Of a stretch of 64,000 bases of DNA, positions 50,401-63,372 are shown piece after piece. Made by a program: the position numbers and the translations under genes. The number at the start of each line of letters is the position of its first letter. The first letter of the stretch is position 1. The stretch is from Prunella strophiata. Taxonomy: Eukaryota > Chordata > Aves > Passeriformes > Prunellidae. The stretch covers positions 47,285,990 through 47,349,989 of the forward strand of contig JAZBQD010000014.1 of NCBI GenBank assembly GCA_036583965.1. The letters are read 5' to 3'. The notes below the pieces were generated by a model, which had not been told where the DNA came from, did no database searches, and saw only the letters and a list, made by a program, of their open reading frames with translations.

Positions 50401-53400
50401 TTGATGTTAACACATGGATGCTGAAACACGCTTTTGTGCTGAAGTACTTTCAAATACTTTCAGTCAGCCTCTAAGCACAACCTTACTGTCATTGCTTACA
50501 GGTTTGTCATTGTACTCGAGGCAGAAGCGGGAAACAAAAGACTGTTCAAGCAAGCAAACAGACAAACAAACAAGAAAAATAGGAAAAAGGGGCACTAGAG
50601 AAAATGATGCAAACAGAAAAGAGAAAAATGGCTTGGCATCAGAATTATTATAGGGACGGGTCAGTCTTTTCTTTATCCTTTTACTTTGTAAGGCAAATAC
50701 GGCAAAGAGGACACAGAATAATTTATTAAAAATGGGAACAAACCTTCAGCATTCTTCCAACTTTGATTCCACCATATCACTGATACATACCCTTTATTTT
50801 CATCCAAAATTACCCTAAATTCCAAAGAGTTGTTTTTTTTTTTTTTAAATCAACACTTTGAAGTGCCATTCCATTATAGTCATCGTTAAATGCACTTCTA
50901 TCTCTAAGTTTTAAAAGTAAAGTGTATTTTCTATCAAAACCTTCCCTGTGCTATCAAGCAAGTCTTCTCTCCTTTTCCATTAGGACCTGCTTCAAAAAAA
51001 TTCAACAAAATATTGATAATGAGACCTGAACTTCTTGGCCTATTTCAGCTATCACAGCAGAATCCCTGGTGTGGATGCTGATATGATAACGAACAAAAGC
51101 TTTTGCCAGGTTATTTTCTCTTGTTCAAGGAGGGAGCATAGCACAGCAAATGGGATCTTGCTGTTCTTCTGGAAATGCTAGAGTAGCAGATGTTCTCTAA
51201 TAACACAAACAGTCAAAACCAAACAGTGATTTACTTAAAATTGAGTCTATCAACTAAATTGTAAGAAAAAGATTCATGAGGCATAACACTATGCTACAAA
51301 TGGGAATCAGAAAATCAAGTGGACCAAGAAGTATATCAAGTAACAAAGGAGTGGAACAAGAAGAGGAGTGGATAAAAAACAGATACCTTTTAATGAATTC
51401 CTCCTTTAAAAGTGTTCTGAGGTGTTTTTTTCCCTTCCATATTTCCAAAGTTAAACACTGTCTTATTTGTTGTAAATACAAAACTCACACTAGTTGCAAG
51501 TTTCCAGGATTTGATCCAGCACAGAACAGCTTACAGAAGGGCTGTGCAGAAGACTCTCACAGAGACCTTACAGCTGCTTCAGCTGCCTTGATGTACACTG
51601 TCAGTTACTTCATAGTGTGATTAGCATACAGTCCCACTGAATGATCTCTCTACTGCTGGATAAAAATATTTACCAATACTGATTTTACATTATAAATATG
51701 ATAGTGACTACTCACTAAAATGTCATCACACAGTAAAAAACATATATACATATTGAAGTAGGGATATACTTCACAAAGTCATAGTTATAAAATGAGTAGC
51801 CAAATACTAAATGAGATGCTGTCATTTGATAAAGTCACCTCTAAGAAAACTACATGTACACTATCCAAAGTTAGCTCTGTATCCCGCCTCACCGTCCAAA
51901 TATTTTTCTGCATCACCTCTGTGAAAAACTGAGGTTGATCCCTCACACAAGTTTTTCCAGGCAGGTTAATCTCAAATCTTCTCAACAAAACTTATTTTCT
52001 TTCATTTAGAAATTCAAGCAAAAAGAGTTTTGTTCACTGATCTCCTGTATTCTTGAATTGTACAGACCTAAAAGATGCTCCATTCTGGTTTGACACTGCT
52101 CTTACAGCCAGTTCTGGTCAGCATAATAATCTTTCATTGCTTTTCTGTCAAAATGCAAATTTTATTTCAACTTGCAACTTACGGAATACAGTCAAAATAT
52201 GCACCTGTCCCACTGAAGAAAGGAGACTGGGAAAGGTAGATGCCTTCTAACTGGCTAAGAGGTTTTATTTTTGAAGATGCACTTCCGAGTTACCCACACC
52301 TGAAGACAGGTTTGCCCCTGATCTGCCAAAGAACAGGCAATATTTTATGCTGTCTCTCAGTAGCAAAAATTTGCCCTGAAGGTCAAATCTGACTCATAGG
52401 TCATTTTTTAATAGGTTTGCCTAACAGTTTGCTCTACTTGATTTGTCTCAAAAGCAAACTTCTTAACATTTTATCCAAACATTATACAACCTTAAGTTTG
52501 AGCTATAAATCAATAAAACTCACTTAAACTTGAGGAATCTTTGCAACAGGAAATAGTCTCTTATCTGAAATTCTACTGTAATTAACATTAGCATTGCTAA
52601 ATTTTCTCCAAACAAGTGTCATAATATTTACAGTTCAAAGAAAAAACATTGTAATTGAGATACTGCATGAAATTTGAGGGAAGAAAGTTTACAAGTAAAA
52701 TTTAAGCCTCTAAAATTCATGGATCCAAACAAACTCAGAATTTGGAAAGTTCTTCTGGTAGGACATAAGAGTTTGCATTTTATAATCACAAACTTCAAGA
52801 GCAGTCTCCACTAAAAAATGTTTCTCACACACCAGAACACCACAGTTCACTCAAAAAGAGTTAAGACTCAGGTAGCAAATAATCATTCATTCTCTTGAAT
52901 CAAACTTCAATATATCTGGAAGCCTACTTTATCAGTAAAATTATTTTTAAAAATTGGCATTATAAATAGCCTGAGTGACCACAGCTGTTTTAGATTTTAA
53001 TGTTTTTCAAAAGGCTTGTTGGGTTTGGATTATGAAGAATTTTTAAGGGAAAACAGAAAACCACACCACATGAAGACACCAATAGGTCATAGGCTCCTGG
53101 TTTTCCTTGTCTTTTATTAAAATACCTTCAGGGAAAGGTACTTGTGTGTTCTTTTGCACTGTAGGTATCATATTATCAGAATGCATAAGAAGTAAGCAGT
53201 ATTCAGACTATCTTTCCTCTATGTAGCTATATAAAGAAGAAAAATGTTTAAGTGTGATTACTTAGCTAAGGCTTATCCTGTGACCATGAGTCCCTCTGCT
53301 CGTATTTCACTTTTCTTTTTTTTTTTTTATCAGTAAATAAAAAATTAAAAATATTCAAAACTATTTTGACTCTTAAATATTGAAGAATTAATTTAATTAT

Positions 53401-54400
53401 TTTGATGTAAACACAATATACAGTACTGCCTTTGAGCTGTATAAACCTACCCCATGCTTTTCACACCAAGGAGAGCAAATACAAAATTAAATCTAAAATG
53501 ACAAAAAAAAGAACTTTTGCCATGGTTTAAGTTCATGACATTTTTGCCAGCAGACAGGTTCCTAAAAGTATGTCTTAGATAATGACTCTTTCTTACACTT
53601 TGTAATTTAGTGTTTTCTTTGCTAAATATGGCTAACTAAATACTATTAGTACTGAAAACAGAAGAGTAAAACCACACTGACTCATTGGCTTGGTAGTATA
53701 ATATTTCACATATAATGCAGTGAAGAGTTTTAATATTCTTCCTCTTTAAGGAACTACTACAGGCATATTCTACTTTTTTCCCTATAAGAGGAACTAATCA
53801 GAAGTAGAATGTAACTATTCTTTCCCATATAGACATAACAGCAGGAGTAATTCTGAGACAGTACCAATACAACACAGGAAAATATTCTGAAATTAAGATA
53901 CAATTTACTTCAGGCCCAAACACAGCAAGCACAGTAATCTTCACACTACTTGAAGAATTTCACCTTTGTCTGGTACTGATGATTACTGCCATCAAAACTT
54001 CCTCAGCCTCAGCCCATAAACTCAGATAACATTTTGAGAGTCATAAGTAAAATAAAACAGAAACTAAAAGGCTCCAAGTAATTCTGGCTATTAGTGATAT
54101 GCAGAATACATATACCTATCTTATGGCCATCTGGAACAGTTTAAACTTCTCACTGACATTTGACTACTGTTCTGTAAATGGATCAGCAACAGCAAGAAGC
54201 TTATTTCTTGACATGGATAAAAAAATATAGTATACAAATTCCTCATCTATCTCAGGCCACCATTAGCTGCATTTCCTTACACAGCATGCAATGTGGAGTT
54301 GAAGGGAAGAGAATATACAGAAAACACATACACCTGGCAGCAGGTCTGTGTACAAGGGACTACTGCAGCAACACGAGTCATTTCACAGTGACTTCTGTAA
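40320..54400. other. MDFIC intron, middle part
   Basis: AT-rich intronic DNA with homopolymer runs (41415-41457, 46450-46477), a hairpin-forming inverted repeat at 45692-45714 (9-bp arms, TTTTT loop) and somewhat GC-richer patches at about 46100-46280, 47740-47950 and 49550-49740 that I cannot assign to a family. The long frame at 46681-47220 has no supporting features. Confidence 0.5.
41415..41457. repeat. interrupted poly-A tract
   Basis: A27, then GAG, then A13. It gives a long T tract in the MDFIC pre-mRNA sense. Confidence 0.95.
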
Positions 54401-54407
54401 ACACAGA

Positions 54408-54760
54408 AACACACAGGATCAGTTAGGTTGGAAAAGACTTCTGAGATCATTGAGTCCAACTTGTGACAGAATGCCACCATGTCAACTAGATCATGGCATT
54501 AAGTGCCATGTCCAGTCTTTCTTTAAATTTCTCCAGGGATGGTAACTTCACTACCTCCCTTGGCAGTCCATTCCAACATCTGATCTTCCTTTCTGTGAAG
54601 AAATTCTTCCTGATGACCAATCAAAACCTCCCCCGGTGCAGCTTGAGATTGTGTTTTCTTGTCCTGGGAGAAGAGACCAACTCCCACCTGGCCACAACCT
54701 CCTTTCAGGCAGGTGTAGAGTGATAAGGTCTCCCCTAAGCCTCCTTTTTTCCAGGCTAAC
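54408..54760 (-). mobile_element. CR1 LINE fragment, 3' end
   Basis: On plus: TTAGGTTGGAAAAGAC, then CTCCAGGGATGGTAACTTCAC, GGCAGTCCATTCCAACATCTG, AACCTCCCCCGGTGCAGCTTG, GGAGAAGAGACCAACTCCCA and GATAAGGTCTCCCC in the order of an inverted CR1. It is relatively well preserved. The frames on both strands here belong to the repeat. Confidence 0.92.
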
Positions 54761-55523
54761 ACCAAAGACCCAGTCAGACTCTGAAGACTGTAACTATAAT
54801 GGTACAGCTACCTGTGAAAATCCCTCTCTACCCAGGAGAAGGTAAAGTGAAGATCAAAAGGAAAGGCTTTGATTGTGCAACCCACCAGGCCCCTCAATAG
54901 GCCTGAGAAGGTTTTCTAACACTTTTGGAGCAGCTGTAGTAAGAGAACTGCCAGGTCAGGGGAGAAACAGAAGCAACACAGGCTGGTTCTGTGCTGGGGA
55001 GAGGATTAGAAAATCTCTGGGAGAGGAATTCTCAGGGAGGACCTCTTTACGTCTACTAGCCAGATTTGTCAAAGATTAATCTTCTTTTAAAAAAGGTTCT
55101 AAATATCAAATACTGTGCTGCTATATAAATATTGAACTGATTAAGTTTTGCTCATTCATAGGTTAACAGATTTTTATACCTGGGTCTATTTGGAACATTG
55201 TACATAAATCACTTCTTTAACTAATAGAATACACCTTTCAAACCCAGTAATATATTTTGAATAATTTCCATTAATCTGTTCTGCACAATTTCTGTGGTCA
55301 CACACTGCAAGAAGACTGCATTTGTCATACTTTCTAGCTTTGAAAAGAACCATTTAAGTTAACTCAAGCACTTTGCACTATTTTATAGACAGAATAAACA
55401 GGATCATCTGAAATCACAGTAATTGCAAAATGACTGTGCATCATAGAACAGCCAAGAAAAGATATCTAGATTAGTATCAAACAAAACAGACTTCTGACAG
55501 CAGACTAGCTACTTCTTGTTGGG

Positions 55524-55545
55524 AAAAAAAAAAAAAAAAAAAAAA
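55524..55545. repeat. poly-A run
   Basis: 22 A residues followed by further A-rich sequence to about 55570. Confidence 0.95.
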
Positions 55546-56799
55546 CAAACTAAAAAAAAAACCCAAAAAACAAACAGCATAACAAACTACAGAAATCATT
55601 CACTTAGCCAGCCAGAGAAAGGAATTTCCAAACCTTAAAATAAATAATCATGTAAAGTGAAAATGTCAATATAATATACAGAAAAAAAAAGATAAAAATA
55701 TTTAGTTTGTTACTCCAGAAGAATACAGTAAATAAAACAGTGGCCACAAGACCATGTAAAATTGATCCCCACAGAGCTGAAAGCAGCATCCCTTTCTCTG
55801 AAGAACCACTCTTATCAGGAGTGAGTTCCATGGAGGAGAAAGAGACAATTGAAGCTAGAAAATGATGGATAGCAATGACCTTTCTATCTGTAAAACATGG
55901 GCATATTTTAGGTATTTAATCTTCAGAATTGGATTATTATTAATCAATTATTCATGACAATTTGAATCTATGGTAGATGTTTTTTGTTTTCTTAAATATC
56001 ACATAGCTAAGCTTCTGCTTGAGAACTGGAAAGAAGATTAAATCCTCACAAGCAAATAGTGTTCAAGACTGGCATTTTATTCCCTCCTAAACATTCCCTT
56101 CCCTGCATAGCAACACACATTGAAGATAACCTAGTGCCCTCTGCAAAAATCCTGCCTAAATATTCTAAAATCCATCTTTACAGCCTTTTTTGCTCTAAGA
56201 GGGAAAAAAATCCCATACCTCTTCCAGAGAACAAAGCAGAGCATTGTGGTAACACAGAGCAGCAAAAACTGCTATGGCTTCATTCCTATAGCCACAGGTT
56301 ACCCTGCTGCATGTTTAACATGCACTCCTCCTCACTTGCCAACAGTGAGTGATAACAGAAGCAGAACCACTCCATTATGGGCCACCAGACCATACAATGA
56401 AAATAAGCAGAAGGTGTTTGCAGATATTTAAAATGCACTGCCAAAAAAGATAGCAGATGGAGTTATTCTAAAACTCTTTTGAAAAGCAGAACCCCTACAG
56501 TCAGAAATAATATAAAAAATATGTATGCGTCTGTGAAGAGAAGGGAACAGGTCTCAATATTTTCTTGAAGAATAACTGTACTGAAAAATATGTGTCTTCC
56601 CAACTGTGGGAACCACTATGGAAAGACTCTCCTATACTCAGGTTCTAAAATTGAAGGATATGGATAGCAGTTACCACCTAATGATAACTAAAGCCAATTT
56701 AACACACATAAAGCCACCAAGGATTTGGCAGTTTTTCCTGTTTTCAAATACTCTGTTAAAAAAGTACACCTTATTCCTAGTCTAACTGAACTTCCTGAC

Positions 56800-57140
56800 A
56801 TTATATTTAGCTCTCCCTTTGTCTTGCTATAGGTGAAGAAACGTCTTAACAAATTTCTGTTTGTTGTGGCATGCTTCTTAGGGACTAGGCAAAGCCCCTC
56901 TTTATTCCCTTTGTTAACACCAAACAGATTGAATTCCAGTAGGTTTTCCACAATATGGCACGTTTTCAACTACTCCAGTCATTCCTGAGATATCTGTGGT
57001 TCTCCCCTGACCCTTCTCCAACTGAACAGTCTTCCAGTAACAGTTATGCAAGTGTATTAACAATTACTCAGAAAGGTAACACAACTGCTTCTTTCTTATA
57101 CAGCCCTTCTTTGTTTATATATCAGTATACAGTAATCTTT
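56800..57140 (-). mobile_element. ancient CR1/L3-like LINE fragment
   Basis: Inverted, diverged pieces such as CCCTGACCCTTCTCCAACTG, AGTCTTCCAGTAACAGTTATG and CTTTCTTATACAGCCCTTCT match the order of an old CR1-type element. Boundaries are approximate and the left part is weak. Confidence 0.5.
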
Positions 57141-58076
57141 TGATTCTCAAACTCTTTATAAACAATAAATTCCTTGGTTGAGGCTTCCCATAAGATTAAC
57201 CATTTACCCAGGATATTATGAACATTTTCATTAATGGGGAGAAGGGATGCTCCAAAGGAGGTAGGGAAAAGGCTAATCTGGAGGAAAGCTCTGGAGGTTA
57301 AAAAAGGGAGCTTGAAAAAAAAGACTGAAAGGGCAAAGCAAGGTGAACGTAAAACATCTTACTGTGGAAAACGGGGGCAGTGTTTTAGTTTATTGATGTT
57401 GCCTGGTAAACTGAGTTCACAAGTGCAAATGAGAAATCATACATAATCAAGTCATTACAGGGGCTCTAACACTGGACTTCGTTGTTAGTGTGCCAGTAAA
57501 TCTGACTGATTAATCTAATTCCATATAACAGCAGGATAAAACAGCTGCAAACAAGGAAAAGCTTGGAAATTAAATGCTGGAAACATTTATAAAGTAAAAG
57601 CTAATGCTAAGACAAATGGAGTATGTATCAACTGTGGGGATGGAAAACAATCTGTATGGGAAAAAAAGAAACTGAATCATTAGGATAGTGTGGAACAGTT
57701 GTGAAGTATGCACTGTCTAAAACAACTTCTAGAAAGGGTTTTACAATATACTGTAGTAATCAAAACACTGTTTACTTCTAAAACCTCAAACTTCTTTCAA
57801 TATGCAACAGTCTGTGAACTTTAGTTTGGTGGGGTAATAGATCTGGTTGAATCAAGACCATTTTGAGCTACAATACTTATTTTTTACAAGAAATACCTAA
57901 GTAATGTTTGTGATAAGAAAGCTTATGTTTGCTGCGCTAGTTCTAGTTTTCAAACTCGGCTACTAGGTATGTTGAGTTGTAAAACTTCTGCAAACTACAA
58001 AATATATAACTGAGTCAAGCACTGTTCCTCAATTTTTAAAAGGATAAGCAAATTCCCTACTAATAAGCCCCCACCC

Positions 58077-58094
58077 AAAAAAAAAAAAAAAAAA
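58077..58094. repeat. poly-A run
   Basis: 18 A residues preceded by a C-rich stretch. Confidence 0.95.
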
Positions 58095-58294
58095 GAAACA
58101 AAAAGAAACTGCTTTGATTTAATCATTTTTGTTTCTTCCATCTAGGAGACTTTAAACTAAAGGTTATCTGAAGCAAGGAGAGGTTTGAATCATAGCATCT
58201 AATCAAATATGACTCATAATAAAACCTCTACTACACACATATTAAGACTAGGTGATTTAGAAACTTAACAGCTTTCAGCTAAACTTGCTTTCCA

Positions 58295-58330
58295 CAAAGT
58301 CAGAGTGCTACTCTGACTCAAAGTCAGAGT
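58295..58330. promoter_or_regulatory. AP-1 motif inside a compact direct/inverted repeat cluster
   Basis: CAAAGTCAGAGT occurs at 58295-58306 and again at 58319-58330. Between them ACTCTGACT (58310-58318) is the exact inverse of AGTCAGAGT (58298-58306), giving a 9-bp stem with a GCT loop. TGACTCA at 58314-58320 is a perfect AP-1 site. Regulatory function is inferred. Confidence 0.3.
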
Positions 58331-58427
58331 AAAGCTGCTTGTGACTCCAGGACGAGGACAGTCATGCACACTGGAACAGTACCTCTTACCTCTACATTTT
58401 GTCTTCTATTTCCCCTTTTCCTGTTCC

Positions 58428-58445
58428 TTTTTTTTTTTTTTTTTT
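58428..58445. repeat. poly-T run
   Basis: 18 T residues. Confidence 0.95.
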
Positions 58446-60086
58446 AAATTCAGCAGAGAGATCATTCCATCACAGAGATATAACTACATATAATCATCAA
58501 GTCACTTTACCAGGGGTTTCCACTATCTGCTTCAAATTCTACTATATGTTGAAAAATATGTATCATTTCCTCACATTGCCCCCAGTGCAGCCACTGCAGT
58601 ATGTCTTGGTGGTGAACACACTACAGGATGCACAGAATCACCCTACAGTCCTACAGTCCTTGGTCCTTTCCTCTATAGATAAGGCATGCTGCTAACTCCT
58701 ATGAAATAAATCTGCTTTCTCATGGGTTTGGGAATAAGGAAACTTCTAGGAAGAGGGAATGAGAAGGAGGCTATTCCAAAAGCAGAAGATGCCATACACA
58801 CCTTTCCATATCCTCAACATAAGCACAAAGAAATTGCTTGTTCAGGAACAGTTAGGTTTAAAACAATAATCATTTGGGATTAAGTAAATCTTAAGTAAAC
58901 ACTCAAGCTGTGGAGGACAATTCTCCCTCTTTGTAGCCCTTTCAAAATTATTTTACATCATCAGATAAATATCTGACACTGGTAAATTCAAGTTTCCTGT
59001 AAAGGATTGAGATAACTATTCAATACATTGGAGGTGTAAGTATTTACTGGGATTAATTATTTAGGAAAAAAAAAAGTATTAACTAAGATTTGAAAATATT
59101 TTCAAATGCTAACACAAAGTTCCAGAGAAGATGAATATATAGATAAGACTAAAAAACAACTAAGCAAAATAACAAATCAAACAAAAAAAGAGGTAACTGC
59201 AGCAAAAAATCACCAGTTTTGACAACAGCAGGTTCAGAAATGTGAAATTACCCCACTGTCAACAGTACAGTGTGCATTGTAAAGAGAGACTATCCCTGAA
59301 ATGTGTGATCAGACAACCTCAAGAGAGCTGGAGCACCAGCTCTGCATTTAGTCCATTTTCTTTCTGAATACACCCAATAATTAGAAAACACTTCCTCATG
59401 CTGCCCCTCCCTTGAACAACTAACATTCAAGCATTCACAAAATTTTAGAGCATTACAGAGTATTACCTCTGGCAGTTGACAGAAATATTTTTGCCTAAAG
59501 AGGGTGCAATGGATAGCATACTGGTTTCCAGTCCAAGACAGGAAAATAGGAATGATCTTGTGTACCTTTTTATGTTTTAAAGCATACAGGACATACACTA
59601 GGAATGTGGACATGTAAAAACTAATTTAAAAACTCCACAGTTCCATAGCATGGGTAAACTACTTCAGGACTCAAAACCCTTAAAAAACTAACACCTGACC
59701 AGTACTCAATGCATCTGGAAGCAACTGCTCTCAGCATAGTTTACTCTGCTACTTATATATATGCATTACCAGGGAAATTGAGGGTGATGACACCTAGCAC
59801 AGCTGCATACATGCAGTACTAACTATTGAAACTATTAATGAGAAGGTTTTAAAAGCTTAGATGCTACAGAGGTCTACACCATACTGCACCACTCAAATCA
59901 CACCTTTCTTTATACTTGTTGCTTATGCATGCTGACAGGAGTCAATCTGGGAAATAAATTCAGTAGATGTGCATTACAGTTGCAACACAATTGCATTTGA
60001 CACACATTTAACAGAGTCAACAGGCAGTGTCCCATTACACTGTGAAAGCAAGCCTCAACGCAGCAATTTGTTCTGGAAATACTTAC
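58446..60086. other. MDFIC intron, right part
   Basis: AT-rich sequence up to the donor of the exon ending at 60087. Nothing recognised. Confidence 0.55.
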
Positions 60087-60218
60087 TTCTGATGAGGTCA
60101 CCATCAGTGTGATTTCCCCAGATGGGCTGCTCTTGTATCTCTGCTTGTATACTTTGATTACTGGAAGGCTGGTTTATGTCATTATCTCCTGCCACAGCAG
60201 TCTCTTGGTCAGTTTTTC
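60087..60218 (-). CDS. MDFIC: MDFIC internal coding exon (N-terminal region)
   Basis: This 132-bp exon encodes 44 codons of the low-complexity, polar N-terminal half of MDFIC. It has no recognisable folded domain. The translation begins KTDQETAVAGDNDINQ and ends IWGNHTDGDLIR; the IWGN...DG.LIR segment is the part I recognise from vertebrate MDFIC. The acceptor on the minus strand reads TTTTGACTTAG before the exon and the donor reads GTAAGT after it. Both junctions are phase 1: the exon opens with the last two bases of a codon and closes with the first base of the next. That closing A joins the CA opening the exon at 37785 to make the threonine of RTQPQRLPQ. The residue completed at the 5' side depends on the unseen exon; by homology it would be glycine. 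The acidic and Q/N-rich composition suggests disorder. Confidence 0.9.
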
Positions 60219-61810
60219 CTAAGTCAAAAGAAATTTCAAGATATTAATTTCTGCAGTATTTTTTCTCTATGTGAGCAAAACTAATTTTTGAACATTAAAA
60301 GTAAGATGGCATAAATTATAATTTGTCTTAGCATCTCCTTTTGTTTCCTTAGAACTAACTTCCAATAAAGTTGATTTTCCATTTGTTTTCTGGACTAGAT
60401 CAATAAAATTTCTTGTTAAGAAAGACTTTTAGTCATATTGTATCCAATTGTGCAAAATAATACTCAGCAACTCAGCAGCTTCTGTAACAAATTATATTTT
60501 TTGGGAGGTGGGGTGTTTTCTTATTTAGTTACCTTTCACAAAGTTTTCATATAAAAATTTGAATAGCTTTGTCACACAAAAAACCATCAGTTTTTACCCA
60601 CATACATGTGGCTCTAGCACATAAAAGCTATAGTAATTTCACAAAATTTTGTTCTCTGTTTTTTACAACTAAACACATCATCAAAGACAAATACAGTAGA
60701 AACTTCAAAAGTGACTATACAAAAATTCAGAAAAATTGTTATAACACAATTATCTACTTTTTGTTGGAAAAAAAATAGTTTTAAAAAGCCACTGCTGATT
60801 AAAAGTTAACATTTAGCCAATAATGAAAACAAAAAATATTTCTCCTCTCCAAGTATACATAAGATGCAGGGAAAATTCCATAGTAAGGTTATTTGAGGGA
60901 TTCCTCAGCTTATTTCACAATGTAACAGATGCTGTTTTGATGATCTTGCCAGTTATCACAAGGAGACCAGAATTTCCTCAAACCAAGGCAAGTGACAGTT
61001 TTCATCTTCACTGTCATTAATGTTTTAATAATCAAATCCGCACACATAAATCTTTCTGTTCTTGATTGTTACAAATTTTTCCTACTGGCATTCAAGGAAA
61101 CATCTTCAAATCTGGATTTACTTTGTTCATCATTCACAGCAACAGATAATCAGTTTATATTACTTACTCAAGGGATCTGTAAAACACTAAGTATTTTCAG
61201 TCTCATGTATTTTTTTTGAGTATACCTACAACATTTAATATTTACTAGTAAACCTAGATGAGCATCTGCTGAAAGGTCTGTTAGCTCTATTTATTTGTTT
61301 CAAACAAGAACACATTTATAAATCCCATATTACAGTTTAATATACTGTATCCTCTAGTAAAGCAATTATTCCAGTCCCAAGACACAGAAAAAAATCACTT
61401 TTTGCTACTATGACATAGTAAAGGTTAGTTTCCTCATGTAACTCACAGCACTTTGATTTAAAATCCTAACTTTCTGCCTTTGTTATCTACCCTATTAAAC
61501 TGATGCACTGGACATCACTCAAAATATATGCCATCTTGTGTGTATAGCAGCATATGCCTTCAAGCACTGCTGCTCCCCTTCTATTAATTCCCACCTCTGA
61601 AATGTCTAACCAAGCCACCTCTGTGGTACTTTGCTCTTAGTCCTCCCTCCCACCAACAACTTGTCAGTATTTTCTCAAGCCCATCCTGAGAGAAACTGTT
61701 TCACTGGGATTGGCTTAGTTATTGAAATGAATGGGAAGATATTGACTTTAATGAGTTTTGCCCCTTGCCCTGATGACTTAATCTTACCTAGATACTCATC
61801 CTATTGACAT
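60219..61810. other. upstream MDFIC intron, left part
   Basis: Includes the acceptor region of the 60218 exon. No other exon or element recognised. Confidence 0.55.
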
Positions 61811-61937
61811 TAAAAAAACCCCAAACAAACAAAACACCAAAAAAAACCCCCAAAACCAAAACAACAACAACAAAAAAAACCCCCAAAACAAAAACAACAA
61901 AAAAACCCAAAAACCAACAACAACAAACCGAAACACA
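61811..61937. repeat. A/C-rich low-complexity tract
   Basis: About 125 bp consisting almost only of A and C on plus, with C4-C5 clusters and CAA units; G/T-only on the strand transcribed as MDFIC pre-mRNA. Confidence 0.92.
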
Positions 61938-62829
61938 AGTTTTTCAACCCCTTTGACAGACATCAGATACAAATTATTTCTGGCTGGTATCTACCAAATA
62001 CAAAGTGACTGTATTGAAGTATGATGATTTAGCCTGTGCAGTTAAGTATTAGATGCAGATATGTTTCAAAAGTGTTTGAAAAGTGTTCTGGATAGACTGA
62101 ATAAAAATAAGTAGTGTCCTGAAAGAGCTAGTGTAAAAGCACTCTGCTTTCCACAAACACTAAGCTTAAATGAGCTATTTTAGGAGATTTTGCTCTTAAA
62201 TTACTTTACTACAGTGATGATGCCAAAATTACAATATGTACCCAGCAGTACTAGTACAGACCCAGAGAGCAGCTGTATACAATGCTTTCATATAGGATGT
62301 GACTTTGCAGAGCCCTATTATTTCATGTAGTAAACAATGAATGGCTATAAGGAAACAATAATGTTAATATTATGGGGCCCTTAGTGCTCTAGATTACATT
62401 TTTATCTAAGAAATCTGAAGGCATGCAAAATACAATCAGTCATCTTTATTCATATGAATTTATTTTTCATCCCTCTGCTTGTAGTCACTTCAGTATTTTT
62501 TTTCTCTTTTTTTTCTTCCCACTGTCTAGGTTGTATGTGTATTTTTCATGTGCACTTTTATAATTCTAGCTGGATATAGTAAATGGCCAGTCAAGACCAC
62601 GTAAACAATAGCAGAATTCAACAAGAAAAAAGAAGCACTATTAAAAAGTTTAACAGAAACAATGTTGCCATTGAACAGCAAACAATTTTCGATAGGAAGT
62701 TCAAAACAATTAACATTCATTATCTCTTCTTTGTTCTATTGAACTCACATGAAGACCTCCTCGTAAATGTGTGTACCAGAAACCTACACCGTTAAATGTG
62801 TGTTTGATATCTTTGCACTCCAGAATTAC

Positions 62830-63372
62830 CCACTGAAGCAGCTCATCCTGATGGATGCTGCTCTGTGGTGTGGTGAGCTCACCCTGGGCAATGCAGCTTC
62901 TCCTCCCTTCTGCAGCCCCCACCAGGCAAGGGGAGAGAACAGAAATACCCAAGGGAAGAAACTTGCGTGTCAAGATATAGTTTAATGAGTGAAGAAAAGA
63001 GGAAGGAAAAGTAAAACAGGAGATACAAATCACTCACCATCTCCTACAAGCAGACTGATGCCCAAGCTACCTCCTCCCCTGTTTTTACTGCTGAGCATGA
63101 CATTCCCTGGCATGGAATAGCCCTCTTGTCAGCCTGAGCCAGCTGCCTGGATCATGTCCCCTCCCAATCCCATGCCTACCCACAGTCTAGACACTGGAGA
63201 GAAAAGTGGGAAAAGAGAAAACCTTGACTGATGCAGTGCAAGTGCTGCTCAGCAATAGCCAACCCACTGGTGTGCCATCAACCTTGTTTGAGTCACTGAT
63301 CCCAAACATAGCACCACACCACATTTTCTTTCTATGAAGAAAATTTACCCCATCACACCCAGACTTAGTTCA
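62830..63372 (-). mobile_element. degraded LTR of an avian endogenous retrovirus, sense to MDFIC
   Basis: Read on plus, the inverted LTR shows ACTCACCATCTCCTACAAGC, CTGAGCATGACATTCCCTGG, CATGGAATAGCCC, ATGTCCCCTCCCAAT, GCTGCTCAGCAATAGCC and ATGAAGAAAATTTACCCC, in the order of an abundant avian LTR family that I recognise but do not name. The usual TATA motif is mutated. An ATTAAA remains on the minus strand at 62981-62986. The right boundary is near 63372. The left boundary is uncertain. No retroviral coding sequence was recognised on either side. Confidence 0.7.

Noticed and set aside
54493..54765. Overlapping frames on both strands
   Set aside because: They are inside the inverted CR1 3' fragment and are not genes.
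62710..63033. 107-residue minus-strand frame
   Set aside because: It overlaps the 3' part of the degraded LTR and shows no viral or host protein similarity that I can recognise.
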